Origin: Gemmatimonadota bacterium
Lineage (GTDB): Bacteria > Gemmatimonadota > Gemmatimonadetes > Longimicrobiales > Gaopeijiaceae
NCBI GenBank assembly: GCA_013002885.1
Contig: JABDLS010000148.1
Location: 1-33,752 of the forward strand
DNA length: 33,752 nt
Direction: 5' to 3'
Positions 24,122 through 32,100 of the stretch are shown piece by piece. The notes beneath the pieces are model-generated. The model did not search any database. It worked only from the letters and a program-made list of their open reading frames with translations, and was not told the DNA's origin. The number at the start of each line of letters is the position of its first letter. Position 1 is the first letter of the stretch. The position numbers and the translations under genes are program-made.

Positions 24122-27057
24122 CCCCGGGATGGGGCGGTTGTGGTGTCCGGTGGCGCGGCGACGGTGTCCCGCGGTGTGGCCGCGCTGTCTTGAACTGCCG
24201 ACCCGGTGTCGGGCGGTGCGGCGGCGGTGTCGGGAGGTGTCGCAGCAGTATCCGGAGGGCTGGCTGCCGTATCGGAAGGGCTGGCCGCTGTGTCGGCGGC
24301 TGAGGCCGCACCGTCTGCCGGCCGTTCCTCCACCTCCACGCCATCGCCGAAGGCGTACCGGAACATGGCTCGATCGCTGGCCCGATTGATGTTCGGCGCC
24401 AGTTCCGGGGGGCGGCGAAAAGCGTCCCGGCCCAGGAGTTCCTCTGGACGGAGGAGGTGCTCCACCACGTGGAAGGCGAAAGCCCCGTCCTGAGGTGTCG
24501 TCAGCTCTACCACGAGCGCCGAATCGGGGACACCCCAATGGGCTATCCAACGAAGCCCTTCGACATTGCTCACGGGCTGCCCGTTGATGTTCACGACACG
24601 GGTGTCGCCACCGAGGTCGACACCGATGGACTCGGCTCCGATCCGGGAGCGGAGGTGGACGACGACCCGCCGGGCATCACCCAGCACGGTGTCGGTCACG
24701 ACCTGCACGAAGGGGGGCTCGGCCAGAAGAACACGGGCGGGTGTCGTGGCGAACTCGATCCCGGGGAGCCCGTACGCCTCGAGGGTACCGTTCACCTCCG
24801 GCTCGCCGTTCGACCGCTCGACGGCCCACTCCCAGGCCTCCGGGGATGCCGCGTCCCGAGGCGCCGTGGCCCAAAGCGCGGCCGCCGCTCCGTGCTCGTA
24901 CGCATACACCAGGGTGCTCGGAGCCGGGTGATCGGCCGTGGGCCCCGAGCCCAGCAGACCCATCCCGAACGAGGCCGCGGCCGCAAGGCCCAGAGCCGCG
25001 GGCGCCCACCATCGATTGGGTGCCTCCAGGGAGTGGAGGAGGGGCAGGGAAAGGAAGAGGCCGAGGGTGGACAGCGCCACCAGGATCCCGGCTACCTCGA
25101 GGCTCATGGCGAGCCACAACAACTCTACCACGGGCAGGAGCATCACGAAGACCGGGACCGCCAGCAGCACGTACACGATCCATCCCACCGTTCCCGAGCC
25201 CCGGGACGCCAGAACCGCCATGACCACAGCCGCGAGGAGGCCCGCGGCTACCGGCCACTGGAGGTTCATGGCTGCGAGAGGGGCCGCAAAGCCCGCCGCC
25301 ACGGAGGCGAGGAGCGGAAGGATCATCGCGCCGACCTGAAGCTCCACCGGTGCGATCCACCGACGAGTCAAGACGGAGGCCGCGACGACCAGCAGCATGC
25401 TCAGGAAGACCAGCCCGATTACGTACCACCCCTCGCTGTGGAACGCAGAACCCTGGAGCGCGCCGTACTCCGCGTGCTGGCCCGCCAACCATGCGAAGGC
25501 TCCGTTCGCGATGAAGTAGCCTGTAGCCAGCAGGCCTAAGGAAAGCACCGCACTGGCGGCAACCCGGGATGTCCGCCCGCCGGTCCGGCGGGCCGCGGCG
25601 AAGAGAACTGCGAACAACAGGAGGTTCAACAGGGAAATAGCCACTACCCAGATCTGGTCGTAGACGACGAGACCGAGCACGGGCACGCTGAAGAACACGA
25701 CGTTGGCATCGTTGACCGATGTCAGATCTGTGTTGGCGAAATAGCGCAGTCCCTCGAGAGCGCGGACCCCGTGATGCTGAAGGGTCGACTCGGACAGGTT
25801 CTCGGGTGCGTCGTAGACCTGGTGGTAGACATGGGCGTTGTCGATGGCGGCGAAGTTCAGGCCCTGGACGCCCGCCTCTTTGAAGGGAGTGAAATCCGTG
25901 TCCCGGGGCAGCCGCTCATAGACCTCGTACGACATGGAGTTGGCGAACGGGTGCGGGTCGAAGCTCTCCAGCCCCCTGACCACCCACCCGTTGCGCTCGT
26001 TGGTCTCGAACATGATGGACGGCCCGCCTCCCCCCCTCATCTCGAAGGAGAGAACCAGGTCCACCTCGGCCATCCAGGGGTGCTCATCGACGAAGGCCCG
26101 GGCGCCGAGAAGACCCAACTCCTCCGCGTCGGAAAAGAGGACGATGATGTCGTTCCGGAGTGCGGGCCCGGTTTGCAGGGCCCTCAGCGCCTCGACGATC
26201 GCAGCGACGCCGCTGGCGTCGTCTCCCGCACCTGGGGCGATCCCACGGCTGTCGTAATGGGCGGTGATGAGGACCGCGCCGGTGGGGTTCGACCCCGGAA
26301 TACGAGCGACGATGTTGCGCACGGTGGCGACCTGGGCGACGCCGTCGCCGCCCCCGGCGCTCGCAGGGAACTCGAGCATGCTCGTGGTGGTCTGGACCTC
26401 GGGTTCCAGCCCGAGCTGACGGAGTCGCTCGAGCAGGAGCTCGCGCACCCTGGCGTGCTCGGGTGACCCCGGGGGATGGGCCTCCCTCGCGATGTCTTCC
26501 ACGAGCCCCATGGCCCGCGCGGAGGAGAACTGCGACGGGTCGGCGTTCGACGGCTCGGGGCTCACCTGTCCGGTCCGGGTGCTTGCGAAGATCGACAATC
26601 CGAGAAGCAGCAGCAGGGTGACCGGCCCGCGCCATGCGGCCATGGCCGCTAGAGCGGGCGGACCTCCCGGTGTGCCGGCAGACCCGGATCCCTTCTCTTT
26701 GGCGTCGGACTCGGCCTGACCCTCGGCCCCCGGGGATTCGGTCGTGTTCGCGACCTTGGATCGGGCTGCCTTTGCTTCCTCCTTGGCCCGACGCTCGGCT
26801 TGCTTGGCCTGCTTCCTGGCCGCCCTCGCCTTCTTCTTGGCTTCCTTCTGGGCGGCACGCTTGGCCTTCCGATGAGCCTTGGCGTCCGGTTCTGCGGCGC
26901 CGCCGGCGGGAGACGAGGCGCCGAGCAGTGTCTCCATCTCGTCCGCCGACATCTCCGGGCCGTCATCGGGAAGCTCGTCGCCGTACTTCTCCCGGTCGTC
27001 GTCGGTGATGCCCAGCTCTTCGTCGGACGGGAGATCTGGAAGGTCGAAGTCGCTCAT
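24118..27057 (-). CDS. Membrane-anchored M28 family metallopeptidase with heptad-repeat tail
   Basis: The 979-residue protein begins with an acidic segment (1-45) and a Lys/Ala/Arg-rich helical stretch (60-104, AKRAAQKEAKKKARAARKQA). One transmembrane helix (about 145-160) precedes an M28 peptidase domain: HYDSRGIAPGAGDDASG (zinc His267, Asp279/280), DAEELGLLGAR (catalytic Glu312 and ligand Glu313) and NAHVYHQVYD (ligand His). Eight or so helices (about 430-720) and an extracytoplasmic domain follow. The last 58 residues are eight heptads of type D[TS]xAxPx. This is the ER-metallopeptidase-like M28 membrane type (aminopeptidase). The 26-base gap after the AraC-PBP4 gene and overlap with PHP indicate one operon. 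Confidence 0.92.
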   Translation of the reverse strand: MSDFDLPDLPSDEELGITDDDREKYGDELPDDGPEMSADEMETLLGASSPAGGAAEPDAKAHRKAKRAAQKEAKKKARAARKQAKQAERRAKEEAKAARSKVANTTESPGAEGQAESDAKEKGSGSAGTPGGPPALAAMAAWRGPVTLLLLLGLSIFASTRTGQVSPEPSNADPSQFSSARAMGLVEDIAREAHPPGSPEHARVRELLLERLRQLGLEPEVQTTTSMLEFPASAGGGDGVAQVATVRNIVARIPGSNPTGAVLITAHYDSRGIAPGAGDDASGVAAIVEALRALQTGPALRNDIIVLFSDAEELGLLGARAFVDEHPWMAEVDLVLSFEMRGGGGPSIMFETNERNGWVVRGLESFDPHPFANSMSYEVYERLPRDTDFTPFKEAGVQGLNFAAIDNAHVYHQVYDAPENLSESTLQHHGVRALEGLRYFANTDLTSVNDANVVFFSVPVLGLVVYDQIWVVAISLLNLLLFAVLFAAARRTGGRTSRVAASAVLSLGLLATGYFIANGAFAWLAGQHAEYGALQGSAFHSEGWYVIGLVFLSMLLVVAASVLTRRWIAPVELQVGAMILPLLASVAAGFAAPLAAMNLQWPVAAGLLAAVVMAVLASRGSGTVGWIVYVLLAVPVFVMLLPVVELLWLAMSLEVAGILVALSTLGLFLSLPLLHSLEAPNRWWAPAALGLAAAASFGMGLLGSGPTADHPAPSTLVYAYEHGAAAALWATAPRDAASPEAWEWAVERSNGEPEVNGTLEAYGLPGIEFATTPARVLLAEPPFVQVVTDTVLGDARRVVVHLRSRIGAESIGVDLGGDTRVVNINGQPVSNVEGLRWIAHWGVPDSALVVELTTPQDGAFAFHVVEHLLRPEELLGRDAFRRPPELAPNINRASDRAMFRYAFGDGVEVEERPADGAASAADTAASPSDTAASPPDTAATPPDTAAAPPDTGSAVQDSAATPRDTVAAPPDTTTAPSRG
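24127..24294 (-). repeat. Eight-copy 21-base tandem repeat within the M28 tail
   Basis: Residues 922-977 read as eight consecutive heptads: DTAASPS, DTAASPP, DTAATPP, DTAAAPP, DTGSAVQ, DSAATPR, DTVAAPP, DTTTAPS. The DNA unit is 21 bases with variable codons, so the coding pattern is kept while the DNA differs. The Pro/Thr/Ala composition predicts an extended extracytoplasmic stalk or linker. Confidence 0.8.
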
Positions 27058-27083
27058 GAGTCCAAGAAGCTGCGAGGGTTCGG

Positions 27084-29372
27084 CTAGCGAGCCAGGATCT
27101 CGACGACTTCGTCGATGGCCTGACGGACCTGCGATGCCGGCAAGCCGGAACCGTTGGTCAGAACGGAGAACACGAGTTCCCGCCCATCATCCCTTACGAG
27201 ATATCCGGACAAGGAGTTCACGTTGGAGATCGTGCCCGTCTTTGCGAAGAGCCTGCCCTCCAGGCCCGGGAGGCGACGCTCGAGGGTGGAGTCGTCCTCG
27301 GCGGGCTCCGCCATTGCGGCACGGTATGACGTAGCGTGAGGGCCTCGGTGCATGTAGGCGAGGATAGCGGCGAGTGCCCGAGGCGTCACGAGATTGTACG
27401 CGGAAAGCCCGGATCCGTCCCGGGGGGCGATATCCGTGGAGTCGACGCCGACCTCGTCGATCAGGAAGCGCTCAACGACGCCGATACCTTCGTTCCAGCT
27501 TCCGCGGCCTCCGAACTGGGCCCCCAGTGCACGGACGAGTTGCTCGGTCATCCAGTTCTGGCTCGGCTCCAGTATGCCGGCCACGATCTCGGAGAGGGCT
27601 GGTGATTCCATGGCGGTCACCAGACCGGCGGCTCGGCATGCCTCGAGTGCTCCCGATCGACAGCCACCACCCACGGCCAGGTCCCTGCGCCATCCGATCT
27701 CCAACCCCTCCGCTTCCACACCCGCCCGCCTGAGGGCCCTCAGCCATGCGTGTGCGGCCTGTCGCACGGGGTCTCGGGTGGCAAAGGAGGTCGTGTCCAC
27801 GGTCCCCGCGGCGATGGTCCCATTTAGAACGATTCTTCTAGTTTCCGGGAGATAGCTCGGGCGGAGGCGCGTGGCGCTGTCCGAAGGAACGGTCACGACC
27901 CGAGACCGGACGAAGTCATGGGTGCCGAGCGGAGTCCACGTGATCCGGGCCGTATCGCCGATCTGGTCCCCCGACCGGACCACGGCCTCGAGCGAGCCTT
28001 CATCGACGGCGAAAGCGCCGCCGGTGGACCCATACGAATAGCGGAGGTCCTCCACCTCCCAGGTGGGCCCCACCGTGGCGGAATCCCATGCCGCGACGTC
28101 GACGAAGACCCTTCCGGCCACGTACCGGATGCCGGCGGCTCGAACGCTGTCCGCCAGAGCGGCAAGGGCCGCCGAGCCGCTGGACCAGTAGCGGTCCGAG
28201 AGGGAGGGATCCCCCGAGGTGACCAACACGAGATCTCCATCGAGGTGGCCGTCGCGGAGGGTTCCCGCAGCCCACACCTCGGTGCGGAACCGATGGTCGG
28301 GTCCGAGGAGAGACAAGGCGGTGGCCGTGACGAGGATCTTCTGGTTCGACGCCGGAATGAACTTGCGGTGGCCGTTGTGGTCGTAGAGGACCTCGCCCGT
28401 GCCGGCATCCACGGCCAGAACCCCGACATGCATCTGATCGAAGGGGGGATCGGTGAGCACATCCTCCAGCGACGAACGATCCACGCCGGAACCGAATCCG
28501 AGGGTGGCGCATCCGGAGGCGACGACAACGACACCCGAAAGGAGGGCCAACCCCAGGGCCCGAACAGATCGCCGCAGAGCCCTCTCTCCGCCTGAGCCGG
28601 AGCTTCGCCGTCGGAGTCGAGTGGAGGGGGGCACGAGGGCCTCGAGGACGACCTCCATTCCTCCCTTTTTCGAGACGGCTGCAGGGGTGAGGCCTGTATG
28701 CACCTTCATCGCCCGCCCGAAGGAGGTGGCGGTCGCGTATCCGAGCGAGAAGGCGACGTCTTCCACCCGGCGGTTGTCGTCGCCCAGCCGGGCCCCCGCC
28801 AGGAGCAGTCGGCCCCACAGGAGTATGCGGGCGGGCCCAGGCAGATCGGCCTCCTGAAGGGCGGCTCGAAGGGTCCGGGGAGAGTGTCCCAGGGCGGCGG
28901 CCAATCGGCTGACGGAGGTCTCGGGGCCCGCGTGCTCCATGGCCCATGCCACGGCTTCGGGGCCCGGTCCGTCGACGCGATCCACAAGGATCCGCTCGAT
29001 GCGGTAGGCCCTCGCTCGAGAAAGCGCCGCGTCGATGTCCGCGCGGACCTTGGTGGGCCGCTCGTCGGAGACCACCAGTCCATCCACACCGAGGCAGCCG
29101 AGGTCGAAGTACTCTTCGGCGCGTTCGGCGTCGATACAGGTGATGATGGCGATATCGGGAAAGGCCCTGCGAAGCGCTGAGATCCGGCGAGATGCCGTGG
29201 CGGCGTCCGGGTGATCGGCGTCGATGAGACAGCCCTCCACATCATCGTGACGGATAGCCTCCTCCATCGCCTTCCACGTGGGACGCACGACGACATCGTG
29301 CGCCCCGGAGAGCGCGTCTGTCAGCCGGGCCTCGACCCGTGCGTCATGCTGGAGGATGGCCAAGGAAGCCAA
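27084..29372 (-). CDS. REC-like/AraC transcription factor fused to PBP4-type D-Ala-D-Ala carboxypeptidase
   Basis: One uninterrupted frame of 762 residues. Residues 1-125 resemble a response-regulator receiver but keep only a CLIDADHP-type acidic site and lack the usual lysine. An AraC helix-turn-helix pair covers about 150-235 (SRLAAALGHSPRTLRAAL, VEDVAFSLGYATATSFGRAM). A transmembrane/signal-like segment at 271-289 ends in a lipobox VASGC (Cys288). From 300 on comes an S13 peptidase (DacB/PBP4 type): SNQK active site (Ser342), DGSGLSAYN as the second motif, and KTG (711-713). It starts with TTG (29372), GGAG five to six bases upstream, and follows the YbjQ gene by 63 bases. A GTG at 28634 could also give the enzyme alone. 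Function: membrane-tethered regulator or bifunctional pair; inference. Confidence 0.85.
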   Translation of the reverse strand: MASLAILQHDARVEARLTDALSGAHDVVVRPTWKAMEEAIRHDDVEGCLIDADHPDAATASRRISALRRAFPDIAIITCIDAERAEEYFDLGCLGVDGLVVSDERPTKVRADIDAALSRARAYRIERILVDRVDGPGPEAVAWAMEHAGPETSVSRLAAALGHSPRTLRAALQEADLPGPARILLWGRLLLAGARLGDDNRRVEDVAFSLGYATATSFGRAMKVHTGLTPAAVSKKGGMEVVLEALVPPSTRLRRRSSGSGGERALRRSVRALGLALLSGVVVVASGCATLGFGSGVDRSSLEDVLTDPPFDQMHVGVLAVDAGTGEVLYDHNGHRKFIPASNQKILVTATALSLLGPDHRFRTEVWAAGTLRDGHLDGDLVLVTSGDPSLSDRYWSSGSAALAALADSVRAAGIRYVAGRVFVDVAAWDSATVGPTWEVEDLRYSYGSTGGAFAVDEGSLEAVVRSGDQIGDTARITWTPLGTHDFVRSRVVTVPSDSATRLRPSYLPETRRIVLNGTIAAGTVDTTSFATRDPVRQAAHAWLRALRRAGVEAEGLEIGWRRDLAVGGGCRSGALEACRAAGLVTAMESPALSEIVAGILEPSQNWMTEQLVRALGAQFGGRGSWNEGIGVVERFLIDEVGVDSTDIAPRDGSGLSAYNLVTPRALAAILAYMHRGPHATSYRAAMAEPAEDDSTLERRLPGLEGRLFAKTGTISNVNSLSGYLVRDDGRELVFSVLTNGSGLPASQVRQAIDEVVEILAR

Positions 29373-29435
29373 AACGTCTCCGCGGAGGATAGGAAGTGCG
29401 AAGATGTCGGGGGGTAGCCGGGCACGGCAAGAAGG

Positions 29436-29759
29436 TCAGCGGTCGTGCTCGAGCCGGACGGCGGTTCCGTAGCAGAGCATTTCGGCGGCGCCCGACACGA
29501 CCATGGAGGTCTGGAAGCGCACGGAGACGATCGCGTCGGCTCCAAGCATCTGCGCCTCTTCGATCATCCGGTCGACGGCCTGCTCCCGCGCCTCCGCCAG
29601 CATCTTCGTGTACTCATGGATCTCGCCCCCTGCCACGTTGCGGAGCTGAGCGATGATGTCGCGCCCGAGATGCCGCGCTCGGATCGAGCTCCCCCGGACG
29701 AGACCGAGCGCCCCGGTGACCGTCGAACCCGGGACCGTCGGCGTGGTAACGACGATCAT
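29436..29759 (-). CDS. YbjQ/UPF0145 family protein
   Basis: The ATG at 29759 overlaps the anti-sigma stop (ATGA) and gives 107 residues; the longer frame is an in-frame extension through the anti-sigma gene and is rejected. Conserved segments GSTVTGALGLVRGSSI, YTKMLAEAREQAVDRMIEEA and LGADAIVSVRF are the YbjQ (heavy-metal-binding-like) family signature. Family proteins form pentameric rings; the biological role is unknown. No signal peptide is present, so it is cytoplasmic. It is part of the sigma-factor operon. Confidence 0.92.
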   Translation of the reverse strand: MIVVTTPTVPGSTVTGALGLVRGSSIRARHLGRDIIAQLRNVAGGEIHEYTKMLAEAREQAVDRMIEEAQMLGADAIVSVRFQTSMVVSGAAEMLCYGTAVRLEHDR

Positions 29760-30181
29760 CGGTGGACATCCCGGTAGGGATCGGTCTCCCATTCGCGTAA
29801 CCGCTCCCAGATGACCGACGCGAGAAGCATCAGAATGCCGATGGCGATGGCTCCTGTACCCAACTTCTCCCACGGCGACGCCGGGGACGTCGCGAAGACG
29901 TAGGCTCCGTAGGCCATCCACACCGCCACACCAATGAGGAGGAGTGCCCAGCCGATGGGGCGGTTCACGTGGGCGTTCACCTGGTCCCAAACGGACGAGC
30001 GATAGGTCGCCGGATGGATGGAGAGCCCTTGGATGTCAGCCTTCAACGCCTTGAACCGGGCGAAGTCGCGCTGCAACTCGGTGGATGCGGCCATGGCGGC
30101 TTCGGTTCGGGCCCGCTCCTCGGGTGACATCTCACCGTCGAGGTAGCGCATGAGGTCGTCGGGGGAGATTCGGTCGCTCAC
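29756..30181 (-). CDS. Anti-sigma factor-like membrane protein (no zinc motif)
   Basis: The 141-residue protein starts with GTG at 30181, overlapping the sigma stop (GTGA). The N-terminal 70 residues (DDLMRYLDGEMSPEERARTEA) form the helical region typical of anti-sigma domains, but the HxxxCxxC zinc motif is absent. Two helices follow (WALLLIGVAVWMAYGAYVF and GTGAIAIGILMLLASVIWE). Position directly after an ECF sigma gene and the domain start support the role of holding the sigma factor at the membrane. Its periplasmic part is minimal, so sensing may need a partner. Confidence 0.8.
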   Translation of the reverse strand: MSDRISPDDLMRYLDGEMSPEERARTEAAMAASTELQRDFARFKALKADIQGLSIHPATYRSSVWDQVNAHVNRPIGWALLLIGVAVWMAYGAYVFATSPASPWEKLGTGAIAIGILMLLASVIWERLREWETDPYRDVHR

Positions 30182-30744
30182 GGGTATTCCGCGTCCATCT
30201 CGTGAAGTGCGTTCTTCAAGGCGCTGCGCGCGTGGTACAATCGGCTCGCCACGGTGCCCTCGGGAATGTCCAAGATCTGAGCGATCTCGGCGTACCGGAA
30301 TCCCTGGAGTTCCTTCAGGACCAGGATCTCCCGGTGGTCGGTCCCGATACGCTCCAACGCCGACCAGAGGAGCTCCTTGGCGGCGTTGCGCTGACGCACT
30401 CGCTCAGGGCTCTTCTCCGTGTCGGCGGGCCGCTCTTCGAGTCGCTCGTCCAGAGCCTCGACGTTGAACTTGGCCTTCCGGCTCCTCAACATGTCCCGAC
30501 ATTGGTTGCGCAGGATCTGGAAGAACCACGGCCCGAAAGGCCGCCGCAGATCGAACCTCGGCAGCGTGTCGTAGGTCTTTATGAACGCCATCTGCAATGC
30601 GTCCTTCGCGTCGTCCGCGTTCCCCATCATCGCCATGGCGAGACGGAGGCCGGCGGGTTCGTAGGCCCGGACCAGCGGCTCATAGAACCGGGATTGTCCG
30701 GACTTGCACTTTCGGATCAGCTCGAGCTCCAATTGCCGTTGCAA
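30178..30744 (-). CDS. ECF-type RNA polymerase sigma factor
   Basis: TTG at 30744, six bases after GGGAGTAAAGG, gives 188 residues. Region 2 (FYEPLVRAYEPAGLRLAMAM, NADDAKDALQMAFIKTYDTL, PFGPWFFQILRNQCRDMLR) and region 4 (LERIGTDHREILVLKELQGF, AEIAQILDIPEGTVASRL) are clear. Such sigma factors direct polymerase to a small regulon, often of envelope or stress genes, and are kept inactive by the co-transcribed anti-sigma factor. The downstream operon here holds cell-wall and protease genes. A candidate autoregulatory promoter lies upstream. Confidence 0.93.
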   Translation of the reverse strand: MQRQLELELIRKCKSGQSRFYEPLVRAYEPAGLRLAMAMMGNADDAKDALQMAFIKTYDTLPRFDLRRPFGPWFFQILRNQCRDMLRSRKAKFNVEALDERLEERPADTEKSPERVRQRNAAKELLWSALERIGTDHREILVLKELQGFRYAEIAQILDIPEGTVASRLYHARSALKNALHEMDAEYP

Positions 30745-30781
30745 CCTTTACTCCCTTCCGAGCCTGTTGCTCGTACCGGGG

Positions 30782-30810
30782 ACTACGGAGGCCCGTTGTT
30801 TTTTCTTCAC
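30782..30810 (-). promoter_or_regulatory. Candidate ECF promoter of the sigma-factor operon
   Basis: On the minus strand GTGAAG (30810-30805), 17 bases, then CGTAGT (30787-30782) resembles the AAC/GAA-type -35 and CGTA-type -10 of ECF promoters. It lies about 40 bases before the TTG start. The A-run inside the spacer is unusual in this GC-rich DNA. Autoregulation is inferred. Confidence 0.35.
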
Positions 30811-30824
30811 GGGCTCGCTGCCGG

Positions 30825-32003
30825 TCACGAGACGATCTCCCGGAGTCCGTCCAGGAGCGCGTCCAAATCGGCTTCCGTATTGAAGTAGTGGGGCGACATC
30901 CTCAGGGCACCGTCGACTCCCTTCGCGTCGTAGTCGATGACGGCGTCGATCCGTGTCTGGGACGAAGTGTTGATGCGGCGCTTTCGCAGTGCCGTCACGA
31001 GGTCAACCGGGTTCCGACCGTCGAAGGAGGCCGTCACGGTGGCGCCGAGAACGGGGCCCTGGTCGAGCACCCGGGCACCGGGGATCTCCGGTAGGCGATC
31101 CCGGAGGCCTTCGGCGAGGGCACGGGCCCGCTCCTGGATCCTCTCGAGGCCGACCTCCGTGGCATATCGGGCGGCAGCCCCCGTACCAAGCACGAGGGCC
31201 CACGCGAACTCCCAGGTCTCGAACCGCTTCGCGTCCGGGGCCGGCTGGTAGAGGTCGGCATCGATCCAGTCCGCGCCCCGGAGGTCGGGGAAAAGGGGCT
31301 CGAGGCCCCGTTGGAGGACCCGATCCGACACGTAGAGGAAGCCGGCTCCGCGAGGGCCACGGAGGAACTTCCTGGAAGTGGCCGAAAAGAAGTCGCACCC
31401 CATACGCTCGACGTCCACCGGCATCTGCCCGACTGACTGGCACCCGTCCACCAGATACAGGATGTCACGTCCGCGACACATGGTGCCGATGGCGTCCACG
31501 TCCTGGACCAGTCCGGAGTTGGTGGGAATCTGCGTCACGGCGACGAGCTTCGGGCGTCGACGGTGGATGGTCTCCTCCATCGCGTGCAAGTCCACCCCGC
31601 CCTCGGCGGCATCGGGAACCCGAACCACCTCCACGCCGAAGCGATCGGCGAGGGAGAGGTACTGGATCTGGTTGGAGACGTAGTCGTGACGGGTGGTGAC
31701 GATGACGTCGCCGGGTTCGAACCGAATCGCCGAGATCGCCGCCACGAACGACTGGGTGGCGTGCTCCGTCATGGCGACGCGATCTGCGGACGTACCAAGG
31801 AGCTCGGCAACGTCGGCGTACGACTGTTCGATGTCGGCCAGTGCCTCGTCGTGTGCCTCGTACCCGCCGATGTGGGCTTCCAACCGGAAGTGCCTCTCCA
31901 CCGCCTCGATCACCGGGGTGGGCATGAGCGACGAACCCGCGCTGTTCAGATGGATCCGGTGCTGTATGCCGGGCGTGTCCCGGCGGAGGGCTTCGACGTC
32001 CAT
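30825..32003 (-). CDS. Class V aminotransferase-fold PLP enzyme
   Basis: The ATG at 32003 gives 392 residues; the longer frame adds a poor N-terminus. Typical class V segments are RIHLNSAGSSLMPTPV at the start, TEHATQSFVAAISAI, LVDGCQSVGQMPVDV with the PLP Asp, and SATSRKFLRGPRGAGFLYV with the Schiff-base Lys. Family members act as cysteine desulfurases, isopenicillin-N-epimerase-like enzymes or transaminases; a specific reaction cannot be assigned. It precedes the sigma gene by 80 bases on the same strand, probably as a separate unit. Confidence 0.9.
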   Translation of the reverse strand: MDVEALRRDTPGIQHRIHLNSAGSSLMPTPVIEAVERHFRLEAHIGGYEAHDEALADIEQSYADVAELLGTSADRVAMTEHATQSFVAAISAIRFEPGDVIVTTRHDYVSNQIQYLSLADRFGVEVVRVPDAAEGGVDLHAMEETIHRRRPKLVAVTQIPTNSGLVQDVDAIGTMCRGRDILYLVDGCQSVGQMPVDVERMGCDFFSATSRKFLRGPRGAGFLYVSDRVLQRGLEPLFPDLRGADWIDADLYQPAPDAKRFETWEFAWALVLGTGAAARYATEVGLERIQERARALAEGLRDRLPEIPGARVLDQGPVLGATVTASFDGRNPVDLVTALRKRRINTSSQTRIDAVIDYDAKGVDGALRMSPHYFNTEADLDALLDGLREIVS

Positions 32004-32100
32004 GGCGGGGACGATACGGCATTGAGCCGCGTGTCCCAACCCCGGCGTCAGGAGTTGATCACCCCCGGAGGGCGGGTCGCCCAACCGAGTGTGCGAGGAC

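Noticed and set aside
24457..25539. 360-codon plus-strand ORF
   Set aside because: Antisense of the M28 membrane region; hydrophilic, Gly/Arg/His-rich shadow.
30784..30825. GCCCGT...ACGGGC stem after the class V enzyme as a terminator
   Set aside because: Only 6 base pairs with a 12-base loop and no T-run after it; the A-run is inside the loop and the site overlaps the candidate sigma promoter.
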